A DNA stretch of 64,000 bases from an uncultured Phycisphaerales bacterium. GTDB lineage: Bacteria > Planctomycetota > Phycisphaerae > Phycisphaerales > UBA1924. The notes below the pieces were generated by a model that was not told the origin of the DNA, ran no database searches, and saw nothing but the letters and a program-made list of their open reading frames with translations. Made by a program: the position numbers and the translations under genes. The DNA lies in contig CALMPG010000202.1 in the NCBI GenBank assembly GCA_937871915.1, positions 1-64,000 on the forward strand, read 5' to 3'. This document shows positions 25,553 to 34,000 of the stretch, one piece after another (the stretch's first letter is position 1; each line of letters begins with the position of its first letter).

Positions 25553-25983
25553 CAATTCTGCGACGGGCGTTGAACCCCCAGCATCGCCCGCCAACGCCGG
25601 CGCTGCTCGCGCCAATCGGCCACGGCGCACACGACGCGGAGCTCGTGCTCGCTCACCGCGTCCCGCTCACGCTCAATAAGTGGTAGGAACAGGATCTCCT
25701 CCTGGATGTCCGGTGCCAGGCACAGCAGGTCCATGATCTGGCTGATCCGGGCACGGGTGACCTGCCCCAGCCGGGCGAGGTCGGCGTGGGATTCCACCTC
25801 GCCAAGGCGGACCAGCTCCTCGAACCGGATCGCCAGCGCCATCAGGTGGGCGACCCGGGGCACGCAGCCCCGCTCGACCGCCGGTACGACGGGCTGGACG
25901 CCGACATTGACCTCCTTCCGGCCCGCCGCCCCGCGGGTGAAATGGACCGGGAACTCGATCGTGACCTCGTCCATGCCGTTCAT
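25552..25983 (-). CDS. Small HTH protein of the serine-recombinase cassette
   Basis: 143 residues. VESHADLARLGQVTRARISQIMDLLCLAPDIQ is a helix-turn-helix like those of ParB/KorB-type DNA-binding proteins; the C-terminus is basic and aromatic (ADWREQRRRWRAML). Genes of this kind regularly follow large serine recombinases of the DUF2924 cassette, and here its start overlaps the recombinase stop (ATGA). It probably regulates the cassette or gives direction to recombination; that role is inferred. Confidence 0.78.
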   Translation of the reverse strand: MNGMDEVTIEFPVHFTRGAAGRKEVNVGVQPVVPAVERGCVPRVAHLMALAIRFEELVRLGEVESHADLARLGQVTRARISQIMDLLCLAPDIQEEILFLPLIERERDAVSEHELRVVCAVADWREQRRRWRAMLGVQRPSQN

Positions 25984-27575
25984 GCTGCCACCTCTTCTTC
26001 TTTAGCGGGTGCCTGACCGAGCGTCCGCAGGCCCGCGGGGTGGAACGTGATCGATACCGTCCTCTTTGCGCCGTCGTAGTCCACCCGCTTGACCAGGGTC
26101 GTCAGCACCGCCGCTTGCTCCCGTGGGCAGAGCACGTCCCAGGTTGCGCCGAACTCCCTGAGCGCCTCGGCGACCTCGTCGCGGGTGATTACCTCGCCTT
26201 CGACCCGCTCTGCTTCGACCCGAAGCGCCCGTGCCCGCTCGCTCACCTTGGCCAGTCGCTCGTGCAGATCGGCCAAGCGGGCGGCGGCGTTGGCGTCCGT
26301 ACCCGCCGTGGCGGCGACCTTGCGGAGATCGCTCTCGATCTTCTGGATCTCACGAACGCCGGCGGCCTGGTCCTTCTCGATCTGGGCCGTTCGCGTCCGG
26401 ACGCCGCTCTGGAGTTGGCGGAAGGTGGCCGCCACCAGCGCGGTGTCGCCGCCGATGTGCTTGATGCGCTCGACCACCAGCCGCTCGATCTGCTCGGCGG
26501 GCAGCGACCCCGACGGGCAGGCGTGCCAGCCCTGCTTCTGCGCGACGTAGCAGACGTAGTAGCGATAGGCCGCCTTCCCGTCCTTGACGCTGTAGGTGTG
26601 TCCCATCGCGTGCCCGCACGGCCCGCAGTGGATCAGCCCCTTGAGCAGCGCCCCGTGCTGATTGCGGACGTGCATGCCGCCGGTGCGGCCGTTGTGCTTG
26701 ATGGTGCTATAGACGCTCTGCCAGAGCGGTTCGTCGATGATGGCGGCGTGCTCGCCGGCGAACAGTTCCTTCTTGTGCTTGACCTTGCCGACGTAAGCCG
26801 GGTTGGTGAGCAAGTTGATCAGCAGGTGCTTGTCCCACACCCGGCCCCCGACCGATGCGCCCTTGCGGGTCGTCCAGCGCTTGCTCGTGCAACCGCGGGC
26901 GTTGAGGATCTGGGCCACCTTCGTCAGCGAGCGGTGCTCCAGATACAGGTGGTAGACCTCGCGGACGAGTTCCGCCTCCGGCGCGTTGACCACGAGCTTG
27001 CTTCCGCCCGCAGGCTGGGGCGCGAGGTCGTACCCCAGGATTGGCTTGCCGCCAAACCACTTGCCCTTGCGCTTGGAGGCGGCGATCTTGTCGCGGGTGC
27101 GCTCGGAAATGATCTCCCGCTCGAACTGCGCGAACGAGAGCAGGATGTTCAGCGTGAGCCGCCCCATCGACTGCGTGGTGTTGAACTGCTGCGTCACCGA
27201 TACGAACGAAACGCGGTGCCTCTCGAAGACCGCCATCATGCGGGCGAAGTCCAGCAGCGAGCGCGACAGGCGATCGACCTTGTAGACCACCACGCAGTCG
27301 ACCTTTCCGGCTTCGATGTCGGCCATCAGCCGCAGGCAACCGGGTCGGTCGGTGTTACCGCCGGTGAAGCCGCCGTCGTTGTACTGGTCCGGCAGCGCCA
27401 CCCACCCCTCGTGCTTCATGCTGGCGATGTAGGCCTCGCCGCTTTCGCGCTGCGCATGCAGGGAGTTGAACTCCTGCTCGAGCCCCTGCTCGCTCGACTT
27501 GCGGGTGTAGATGGCGCAGCGCACCGTCGCCACTCCGGCGTTCTTCACGGCTTTGGTTTCGATCGACGTTCTCAT
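25980..27575 (-). CDS. Large serine recombinase
   Basis: 531 residues from the ATG at 27575 (overlapping the DUF2924 stop); an in-frame extension to 27632 is less likely. Resolvase domain at about 16-165: AIYTRKSSEQGLEQEFNSLH with the nucleophile in KSS (27/28), YKVDRLSRS, and LSFAQFEREIISERTRDKIA. Recombinase domain about 180-300, zinc ribbon about 310-375 (CGPCGHAMG ... CYVAQKQGWHACPSG), then a coiled coil and C-terminal domain. Such enzymes integrate and excise elements without a tRNA target. It forms a three-gene unit with the DUF2924 gene and a small HTH gene. Confidence 0.93.
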   Translation of the reverse strand: MRTSIETKAVKNAGVATVRCAIYTRKSSEQGLEQEFNSLHAQRESGEAYIASMKHEGWVALPDQYNDGGFTGGNTDRPGCLRLMADIEAGKVDCVVVYKVDRLSRSLLDFARMMAVFERHRVSFVSVTQQFNTTQSMGRLTLNILLSFAQFEREIISERTRDKIAASKRKGKWFGGKPILGYDLAPQPAGGSKLVVNAPEAELVREVYHLYLEHRSLTKVAQILNARGCTSKRWTTRKGASVGGRVWDKHLLINLLTNPAYVGKVKHKKELFAGEHAAIIDEPLWQSVYSTIKHNGRTGGMHVRNQHGALLKGLIHCGPCGHAMGHTYSVKDGKAAYRYYVCYVAQKQGWHACPSGSLPAEQIERLVVERIKHIGGDTALVAATFRQLQSGVRTRTAQIEKDQAAGVREIQKIESDLRKVAATAGTDANAAARLADLHERLAKVSERARALRVEAERVEGEVITRDEVAEALREFGATWDVLCPREQAAVLTTLVKRVDYDGAKRTVSITFHPAGLRTLGQAPAKEEEVAA

Positions 27576-28093
27576 GCCTTGCCCTCCGTGTTGCCGGGCT
27601 CGTGGAGCCCGAAGAATCGGAATCCGTTCCAATGCGACCCGGTCACCTTCGCCGCGATGGCGCTGAGCGACCGGAAGACCTCGCCCTCGTACTCGAACCC
27701 CTTGGGCAGCACGCGGACGAACACGGCGCGGCCCTTGTACTGGCGTCGGAGCACAGACCCTGGCGCTGGCAGACGGGCGTCATCGCCTGCGGGAAGGGCA
27801 ATGCGGACCACGCTCTCGCCGTTGGCCCGCGGCGTCGGCCCACCCGACGCTGGCGCGCGTGGCGGGCTTCGCCGCAGATCGGCGTCGTTGGCCAGTTCGC
27901 GCGCCCGCTGGCGTGCCCGTTCCGAGAGGTCACCCTCCCGGAGCGCCTGCATCCGCCACAGAATCCGCTTGATGAGCAGCACCTTGTGGTGCGTCCGCGT
28001 CTCTTCGCCGTAGACCTTGGCGTACCGCTGCTTCAGTTGCGGCACCGTCATCTGTTCCAAGGCCCGCTCGGCTGCATTCACATCGATCGCCAT
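27572..28093 (-). CDS. DUF2924 protein
   Basis: 173 residues. The N-terminal helices (LEQMTVPQLKQRYAKVYGE, then KVLLIKRILWRMQAL) and C-terminal block (GSVLRRQYKGRAVFVRVLP, GFEYEGEVFRSLSAIA, TGSHWNGFRFFGL) are the hallmarks of DUF2924, a family found next to large serine recombinases in planctomycetes and proteobacteria. The C-terminal module resembles a small DNA-binding or DNA-modification-reading fold; no function is established. A Pro/Arg-rich spacer lies at about 70-95. The stop overlaps the recombinase start (ATGA). Confidence 0.88.
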   Translation of the reverse strand: MAIDVNAAERALEQMTVPQLKQRYAKVYGEETRTHHKVLLIKRILWRMQALREGDLSERARQRARELANDADLRRSPPRAPASGGPTPRANGESVVRIALPAGDDARLPAPGSVLRRQYKGRAVFVRVLPKGFEYEGEVFRSLSAIAAKVTGSHWNGFRFFGLHEPGNTEGKA

Positions 28094-28116
28094 CGGGGTC
28101 TCCGTTCTCGTGGCCG

Positions 28117-28377
28117 TTAACCACGCGACCCATCAGGGTGACCATGCTCGGACAGTTCAAGTCGAGCCGGAGAGTCTTCTTGATGCTCGATGTGCGGCCC
28201 CGAAATGGCGACATGTCGCCGCCGGCGGCGGATGCCCTCGGCGAAGATGGCGGCGATGCTGACCAGCCGCGCGGCGGGCGTGGTCGGGGCATCGGGGTCA
28301 AGCGTGGTGGTGGGAGCGGGCGCATCGTCCATGAGCGCGGTGTCGGGCACGGGCACATCCTCCGTGAAGGGGGACAT
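28117..28377 (-). CDS. Short upstream protein of the DUF2924/recombinase cassette
   Basis: 86 residues from the ATG at 28377. An acidic Pro/Thr-rich N-tail is followed by TTPAARLVSIAAIFAEGIRRRRRH, a helix with a basic end, and a polar C-terminus. Short genes with the AARL..(V)AAI.A.G..R pattern commonly precede DUF2924 genes, which supports its reality. Function unknown; a recombinase accessory is likely. It lies 23 bases before the DUF2924 start on the same strand. Confidence 0.6.
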   Translation of the reverse strand: MSPFTEDVPVPDTALMDDAPAPTTTLDPDAPTTPAARLVSIAAIFAEGIRRRRRHVAISGPHIEHQEDSPARLELSEHGHPDGSRG

Positions 28378-28933
28378 GCATCCGTGCGGGCGTGCGCTTG
28401 GCGCTCGGCTTCGCACCTGATGCTGGGATTGAGCTCGCGTCCGGTGCGGGCTCTCTGCCCACTGAATACGCGAAACGGTCAGGGAGCGCCGCAGACCCCG
28501 AAGGGCACCCCTCGTTCACCCCGGCGGCGCGTTAACCCCGACGCCCAGAGAGTTTGAGAGCGCCGAGAGACTTTCGGCCCCCAACCCCAGCGTGGCGACC
28601 GGTTCGGCAACATGATGCCTCGGATTCGAGAGCGCTCGGGAAGTCGAGGACTTTCAGAAGTCCCGTAGATCCCGAGAGATATGCGCCGCAGTCAAAGACC
28701 CGCGACCGTTAACGAGAAAAGGCCTCTCTACGAGGCCTTTCTCAGAACTCCCTGTTCGGAACCGTTTCAAACCCACTCTCTCGGCCTCGGCCACCCTCAT
28801 TCCGGCAGATCCTCGTGTTTAACAGGGTTGGCGCTATCAGGAACGCGGTTGGCGGCGGGTCACCGGCGTCCGCCGCGGGGCCTTGCACGCGGCGGACGCC
28901 GCCCGCTCCCATCCGCGTTCGGCTCCGGGCCGG
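28378..28933. other. Gene-free stretch with CGTTAAC repeats and a stable hairpin
   Basis: No credible gene is seen. CGTTAAC occurs at 28530-28536 and 28707-28713, with further copies at 28115 and 28965 outside the stretch, although this heptamer is rare in two-thirds-GC DNA. TTGAGAGCGCCG-like sequence follows two of the copies (about 28553 and 29011). A hairpin lies at 28714-28743. Confidence 0.45.
28714..28743. terminator. Hairpin resembling a bidirectional terminator
   Basis: AAAGGCCTC, loop TCTAC, GAGGCCTTT, extended by GAGA/TCTC on the outside with one bulged A. It has A-rich and T-rich flanks on the two sides, so it could act in both directions, but no gene ends here on the plus strand and the nearest minus-strand gene lies downstream of the IS. 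Confidence 0.45.
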
Positions 28934-30288
28934 TGTGCAAATACTCCGTACCGCGCTCTCGGGGCGTTAACCGCATGCACCTCGAAGAACTCCAACCTTC
29001 CGGTTAGCAGGTTGAGAGCGCCGCGCGAGCGCGGCGATCCCTCGCGGGGACCGGGGGCCGGCCGGGCGAAGATGAATGGGACGGCTGTCATCGCTGATCC
29101 AGTATACAAGGAAGGATGCCCAGCACACCCATCCACCGCATGTTCAGGGTTCTGGCCGGGTCGAGCAGGGATGACCTCCGCCGCCAGGTCCAGTTCCTCA
29201 AGGCCGAGAACGAGGTCCTCCGCGCCAGGATCAAGGGGCCGATCCGGGTCACCCCGGCGGAGCGCGCCCGCCTGGTCCGGCTGGGAAAAGCGCTGGGGAA
29301 TGCCGTCCGGTCGCTGGTCACCATCGTCAGGCCCGAGACCTTCTTGAAATGGGTGCGGGAGGCGAAGAAGCGACGGCCGAAGCGAAAACGGTCCGCGAAG
29401 AAGAAGCCGGGGCGGCCGCGCACGCCCGGTGACATTCGGAAGATCGTGCTGCGGATCGCCAGGGAGACCGGCTTCGGCTACACGCGCATCCTCGGCGAGC
29501 TCAAGAAGCTGGGGATCGGCGGCGTCTCGCGGTCCACGGTCGTCAACATCCTCAAGGAGAACGGGCTGCCGACCGGTCCTGAGCGTGGCGAGCGGACCTG
29601 GGACGAGTTCCTCAAGGCCCACGCGAAGACGCTCTGGGCCTGCGACTTCCTCACGATGCGTGTGCTGACGGCCAGGGGGATGAAGTACGCCTTCGCGCTG
29701 GTCTTCGTGCATCCCAGGACGCGAAGGGCGCATGTGTCGCTCAGCACCACTAACCCCGATGCGAACTGGTTCACCCAAGTCGTGCAACGGTTCGTCGCGT
29801 CGGTTCCGAGGGAGATGGCCAAGCCCGGGCTCCTGCTCCGTGACCGCGACGACAAGTTCCGGGTCGGAGAAGACGCCTTCGCCAGGGTACTTGCCAACGT
29901 CGGAATTGAGACCATGCAACTGCCGCACCGGTCGCCCAACCTGAACGCCTACGTCGAGCGGCTCATCCAGAGCATCGAGGTCGAGTGCCTTAACCACTTC
30001 ATCGTGCTCGGGACCCGGCACCTGGACCACCTGCTGTCGGAGTACATCGACTATCACAACCGAGAGCGGCCGCACTCGTCCTTGGAGTTCGCCGCGCCGA
30101 TGGGGCGGAAGCCGCCCGTCCGCGCCGGGCCGGTCGAGCCCCGCGAGATTCGCTGCAAACAGCGGCTCGGCGGCGTCATCAAGCACTACTACCGGAAGGC
30201 CGCGTGACACGGTTTACCCTTCGAAATCCCGGCCGGAACGCACATGGAATACTTGTACAGGACGGTGCACGGACGGAATATTTGTACA
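28934..30288 (+). mobile_element. Insertion sequence with DDE integrase-core transposase
   Basis: A single transposase gene (29116-30207) is bracketed by an imperfect inverted repeat. The left end TGTGCAAATACTCCGTAC starts at 28934 and the right end, read inwards from 30288, is TGTACAAATATTCCGTCC (15 of 18 match). A second right-hand copy (TGTACAAGTATTCC, inwards from 30258) lies 30 bp inside and could be a subterminal transposase site. Ends starting with TGT suit IS481/IS3-like elements. No target duplication was found, so the exact borders are uncertain. Confidence 0.6.
29116..30207 (+). CDS. IS481/IS3-like transposase (integrase core)
   Basis: 363 residues in one frame. The N-terminal part has a leucine-zipper-like helix (LRRQVQFLKAENEVLRARI) and a basic region KKRRPKRKRSAKKKPGRPR. 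An HTH stretch (GFGYTRILGELKKLGIGGVSRSTV) leads into the rve/RNase-H core with DDE residues at D177 (WACDFLT), D245 (LRDRDDKF) and E281 (NAYVERLIQSIE). It ends with the family motif YHNRERPHSSL. It catalyses cut-and-join transposition of the surrounding IS. The gene appears intact. Confidence 0.9.
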   Translation: MPSTPIHRMFRVLAGSSRDDLRRQVQFLKAENEVLRARIKGPIRVTPAERARLVRLGKALGNAVRSLVTIVRPETFLKWVREAKKRRPKRKRSAKKKPGRPRTPGDIRKIVLRIARETGFGYTRILGELKKLGIGGVSRSTVVNILKENGLPTGPERGERTWDEFLKAHAKTLWACDFLTMRVLTARGMKYAFALVFVHPRTRRAHVSLSTTNPDANWFTQVVQRFVASVPREMAKPGLLLRDRDDKFRVGEDAFARVLANVGIETMQLPHRSPNLNAYVERLIQSIEVECLNHFIVLGTRHLDHLLSEYIDYHNRERPHSSLEFAAPMGRKPPVRAGPVEPREIRCKQRLGGVIKHYYRKAA

Positions 30289-30297
30289 GGACGACGA

Positions 30298-31008
30298 TCA
30301 TTTCAAATCTGGGTCCGTACCGACGATCACTGGAAGGGGAAGTCGCAGGACTATTTGTGCGGCATTGTCACCGATCGCGGCAACAGGATCAAGCCTCTCC
30401 ACAATGTCCACGCTGTTCCGTGGCAACCGATACAGATCGAACTCGATAACATCGCCTTCTGAAACAGAAGGAAGCTCGTACTCGCTTACCGAAGGTTTAT
30501 CGTCTGGGCCGTTGGGCGTCACTCGCTCCCCAAGATACTTCCAGAATACCCAAGGACCACCGGATCCGGATTTCGAGCCATCAGGCTTGATAGTAGAAAC
30601 GCGACCGACGTACCAAAATGCATTGTCACCCATATCCCAGGTGAGTCGAAGTGATATCTTGTCGCCACCGCCAACAAACAGTTGTCCTTTCGCCGCTTGT
30701 TGAACAAGCTTGGCAGCTAACCAGGCTAGGTAGGAGTCCTGCATTGGCGTTCTCCCATCTTTGATGATGTTGTGGCGAGCACTCATCATGGTCTGGTATG
30801 CATTGCTCTCGACGTGTTCAGCTAGCAGCGCCCTGATGGCCGATGCCGCGAGCTTTCCCGGCGAGCTAGTTTTTCTGAGGGCAACTTGATCAGGCTGAAT
30901 CGCGGCAATAGTCATCCCAAGGACAATCGCAGCAATGACTGATCCGCACAGCAGGTGCCAGCGACGTGACAGCCAGATGCGTTGATGGCAATTGTCATTG
31001 TGCCTCAT
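30298..31008 (-). CDS. Lower-GC membrane-anchored protein adjacent to the RHS tip (candidate immunity protein)
   Basis: 236 residues. A membrane segment at about 17-38 (LLCGSVIAAIVLGMTIAAI) follows a basic His-rich head, so the body should lie outside the cytoplasm. The body has strands and charged loops (LTWDMGDNAFWYVGRVS, then GDVIEFDLYRLP) but no recognised family. Base composition is near 50% GC, well below the window and like the adjacent RHS C-terminal tip, from which it is separated by 18 bases on the same strand. Position, composition and topology fit a cognate immunity protein of a polymorphic toxin; this is inference. The IS lies just downstream. Confidence 0.7.
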   Translation of the reverse strand: MRHNDNCHQRIWLSRRWHLLCGSVIAAIVLGMTIAAIQPDQVALRKTSSPGKLAASAIRALLAEHVESNAYQTMMSARHNIIKDGRTPMQDSYLAWLAAKLVQQAAKGQLFVGGGDKISLRLTWDMGDNAFWYVGRVSTIKPDGSKSGSGGPWVFWKYLGERVTPNGPDDKPSVSEYELPSVSEGDVIEFDLYRLPRNSVDIVERLDPVAAIGDNAAQIVLRLPLPVIVGTDPDLK

Positions 31009-31026
31009 GCTGATCTCCTGTCGTTG

Positions 31027-34000
31027 CTACTGCCCAATCACGGGGATCGTACCGTTACACGCCTTGGCTTCGGTCAGATTTGCCGGGGCACACTTATTCC
31101 AAGCAGCAAGGCGATCGGCTCTGCTAACACCTTTGCAGCCGATGGTGTCCCCGTTATCGAGATACCAGTTGCGAAGTGCCTCTACGCATTCGGCCCATGA
31201 CTTTCCTTTGCGCCAAGGATTATTTGGATCACAACACGAGGCACGCGTCGTCGCTCTTGCCTCTGTGCACATTTCGTGTTTGCAGTATGGCTCTTGATTT
31301 CCGGGATCGAAAAGAGTGCATTTGTCGTCATTCTTGCAGTCGTCGGCTGCATGAATGATTTCATGCGCCAAAGAACCGCATCCTGAGCCGTCGTATCGAA
31401 CGGTGTTTTCGTTGCAAGTAAAACTATTCCTGTCAGTGCAAACGATCTTCAATGCGCCTCGCGAGCTCGATGCGCAGTCGGTGTAGTATCGCTCAAGCGC
31501 GGCTTTGACGAGTGAATTATCCTTGCAATCAGAGAGCGGATTAGATTTGCATGATTTGTCAATTACTGGATCTGGCGCTCGATGTGGCGGTTGCGTCGGA
31601 CTCGTCGGTTGACTTGCGCAGCCGCTGCCAAACAAAATGCACCCCGCCGCAATGCAGCCGATAATGATAAATATGATCGTACCACTCGGGTCTGTGTACA
31701 CAATCGGGTTGCTTCCAAGATTGAGATACAGGTTCAATCCGTCCGCGTAACCCAGCGAATCCCGCTGCAACCACACCGCCAGCAGCGGTGAGTACACGCG
31801 GTTGCGGCAGTTATAGAGACCGATGTCGGTCTCAAACGCCAGTCCTTGATGCGCGACCGTCCAATCGTATGCGGAGGCCGAGATGACGGTCCACGATGGG
31901 CTGAGGACGACGCGGTTGCCGTAGGGGTCGAACTGATAGCGTTCGAGCATGTTTCCGCTAGAATCGCAGATCGCCGTGCAGTTGAAGTTGGCGTCCTGCA
32001 TGGCGTAGATGCGCTTCCATGTGGAGTCGAATCGCCAGAGCAGTTCGTCCACGTATCGCACGCCCCAGGCGTAAGACTCCACGGTCGCCCCGCCGACAGC
32101 TTCGTCCAGCACCTGCCACTGGTCACTGAAGTAGAAGTCGCGGGTCTCGGTGAGAGTTCCACCCGTGTACGACTTCTTCACGACCCGCCGCCGCAGTCCG
32201 TCGTAGGCGTACTCGGTGACGAAGCTGGAGCCATCCTTGACGGCAACCAGCCGGTTCCATGCGTCGTAGATGCCGGTAAGGTTCGCGGTGAGGGCGCTCG
32301 GTTTCACGAACGCTTCCATGTTTCCCGCAGAGTCGTACTTGGGCGTCGCCCACACCGGCAACCCCACGGTGCCGGTCCCGATCGACGTGATCTCGTTGAC
32401 CGTGCTGGCGGTACGGGTCTGGTCAAGAACCGCTGTCCCGGAAGTATCCTCGACGAACTCACTCCAGTTCCCCACCGGGTCGAGCTTCCAATCCTGCTCC
32501 TTCACGGGCGTGCCCGGAATCACATGGCTGCCGTTGAGCGTCCCGCGCTTCATCTGCGTGAGGCGGTTCAGATTATCAACGGTGTACTGCTCATCGAACC
32601 CGGTCGTGGCGACCATGTTCTGCTTCCACAGCCGGTTCGAGTTTCGGTCGTAGCCGTACTCATAGCGATCAAAATCCGCCGGAGTTCCCCCATAAAACTT
32701 CCAGCGCTGGTCGATCACCCGGCCGAAGAGGTCGAGGCCATCGAACGTGCCGCTGGTCCCGCCCCACAGGTCGAGCATCACCTGCGGCTCGGCGAAGTCC
32801 AACCGCACGGCGCTCGCCGCGCCGATGTAGGTGTACTCGGCGGTGACGCCGGAGGTGTTGGTGTCGAAGACCGACTCGACGCGTGAGAGGCGGTCGTTGA
32901 TCCCACCCGTCGCGCCGTAGTCGTACCCGGTCGAGGCGTCGCCGACGACTTTGGTGCGGCGGACGTAGTTCGACGTCGATGTTCCGGCGTACGTGTACAG
33001 CACCGCGGGCGTGCTCCCGCTCACCGCGCCCGAGTGGCTCTGCGCATCCTTCGTGAGCAGGCCGTAGTCGTTATATTCGAGCCCGACCTGGTTGACCGGC
33101 GTGCCGGTGCCGGAGGTGTTGCTAAAGCTCGTGACCGTCTCCAGCATCCCGCGGACCTCGTACGCGCGGTCGATGCGGAGCACCGCCGCGTCCACGCCCG
33201 AGCCGGTGGTCGTCACCGTGTCGCTGACCAGCCGCCCGAGCTTGTCGTAGCCGAGCGTGTGGACGGTGCCCCGGCTGTCGGTCGTCGTCTTCTGCTGGCC
33301 CTGGCGGTTGTAGGTGAAGGCGAGCTGGTCCGAGCCGCTGACGGATCCCGGATAGTCGATCGTGGCGAGCAGCGAGTTGCTGGCGAGGTCCGACGCCGGA
33401 GACGTGGACGGGCTCACGCCGTAGGTATACGTCGTCGTCTGGTCGCCGGTGGTCGAGTTCACCGCGACCTGCGTGGCGATCTGGCTGTCGAGCGTGTAGG
33501 TGAAGTTCGTCGTGCGGTTGAGCTTGCTTGTGCCGAAATCGTCGATCCGGCTCGTCACCCGCCCGGCGGCGTCGAAGACGGTCTTGGCCACGATCGCCTT
33601 GGGATCGGTGATTTGGTAGGCGCGGCCCGCGTCGTCGTAGTCCGTGCTGGTCACCAGGATCGTGTCGGATCGGGCCGGGGGCGTGCCCGGGCGGGTGAAG
33701 CTCGCGATGGAGCCGTAGTTCGCCGAAGCGACGGCGCGGCCGATGCCGTCGAACCACGAGGCCGCGTAGGAGATCCGACCCTTGGGCTGCGTCCCGGCGG
33801 TGAGGGCCCCGGCGCTGCCGGTGCCGGAGTCCGGGGAATCGTTGAGCCGCTGGGCGCTGGCCGTGCTGATGACGCTCCCGGCGTCGTCCTGGGTGAACTC
33901 CGTCTGCTCGACCACGATGTCGCCGCTGACGGTGCCCGCTTCGCTGTAACTGGGCGAACCGGTGTAGTAGCTGCGATACGTCGCGGTCATCCAGCCCACC

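Noticed and set aside
28520-28830. A second tRNA near the serine-recombinase cassette
   Set aside because: The hairpin at 28714-28743 has no D- or T-arm and no TTCGA-like loop nearby.
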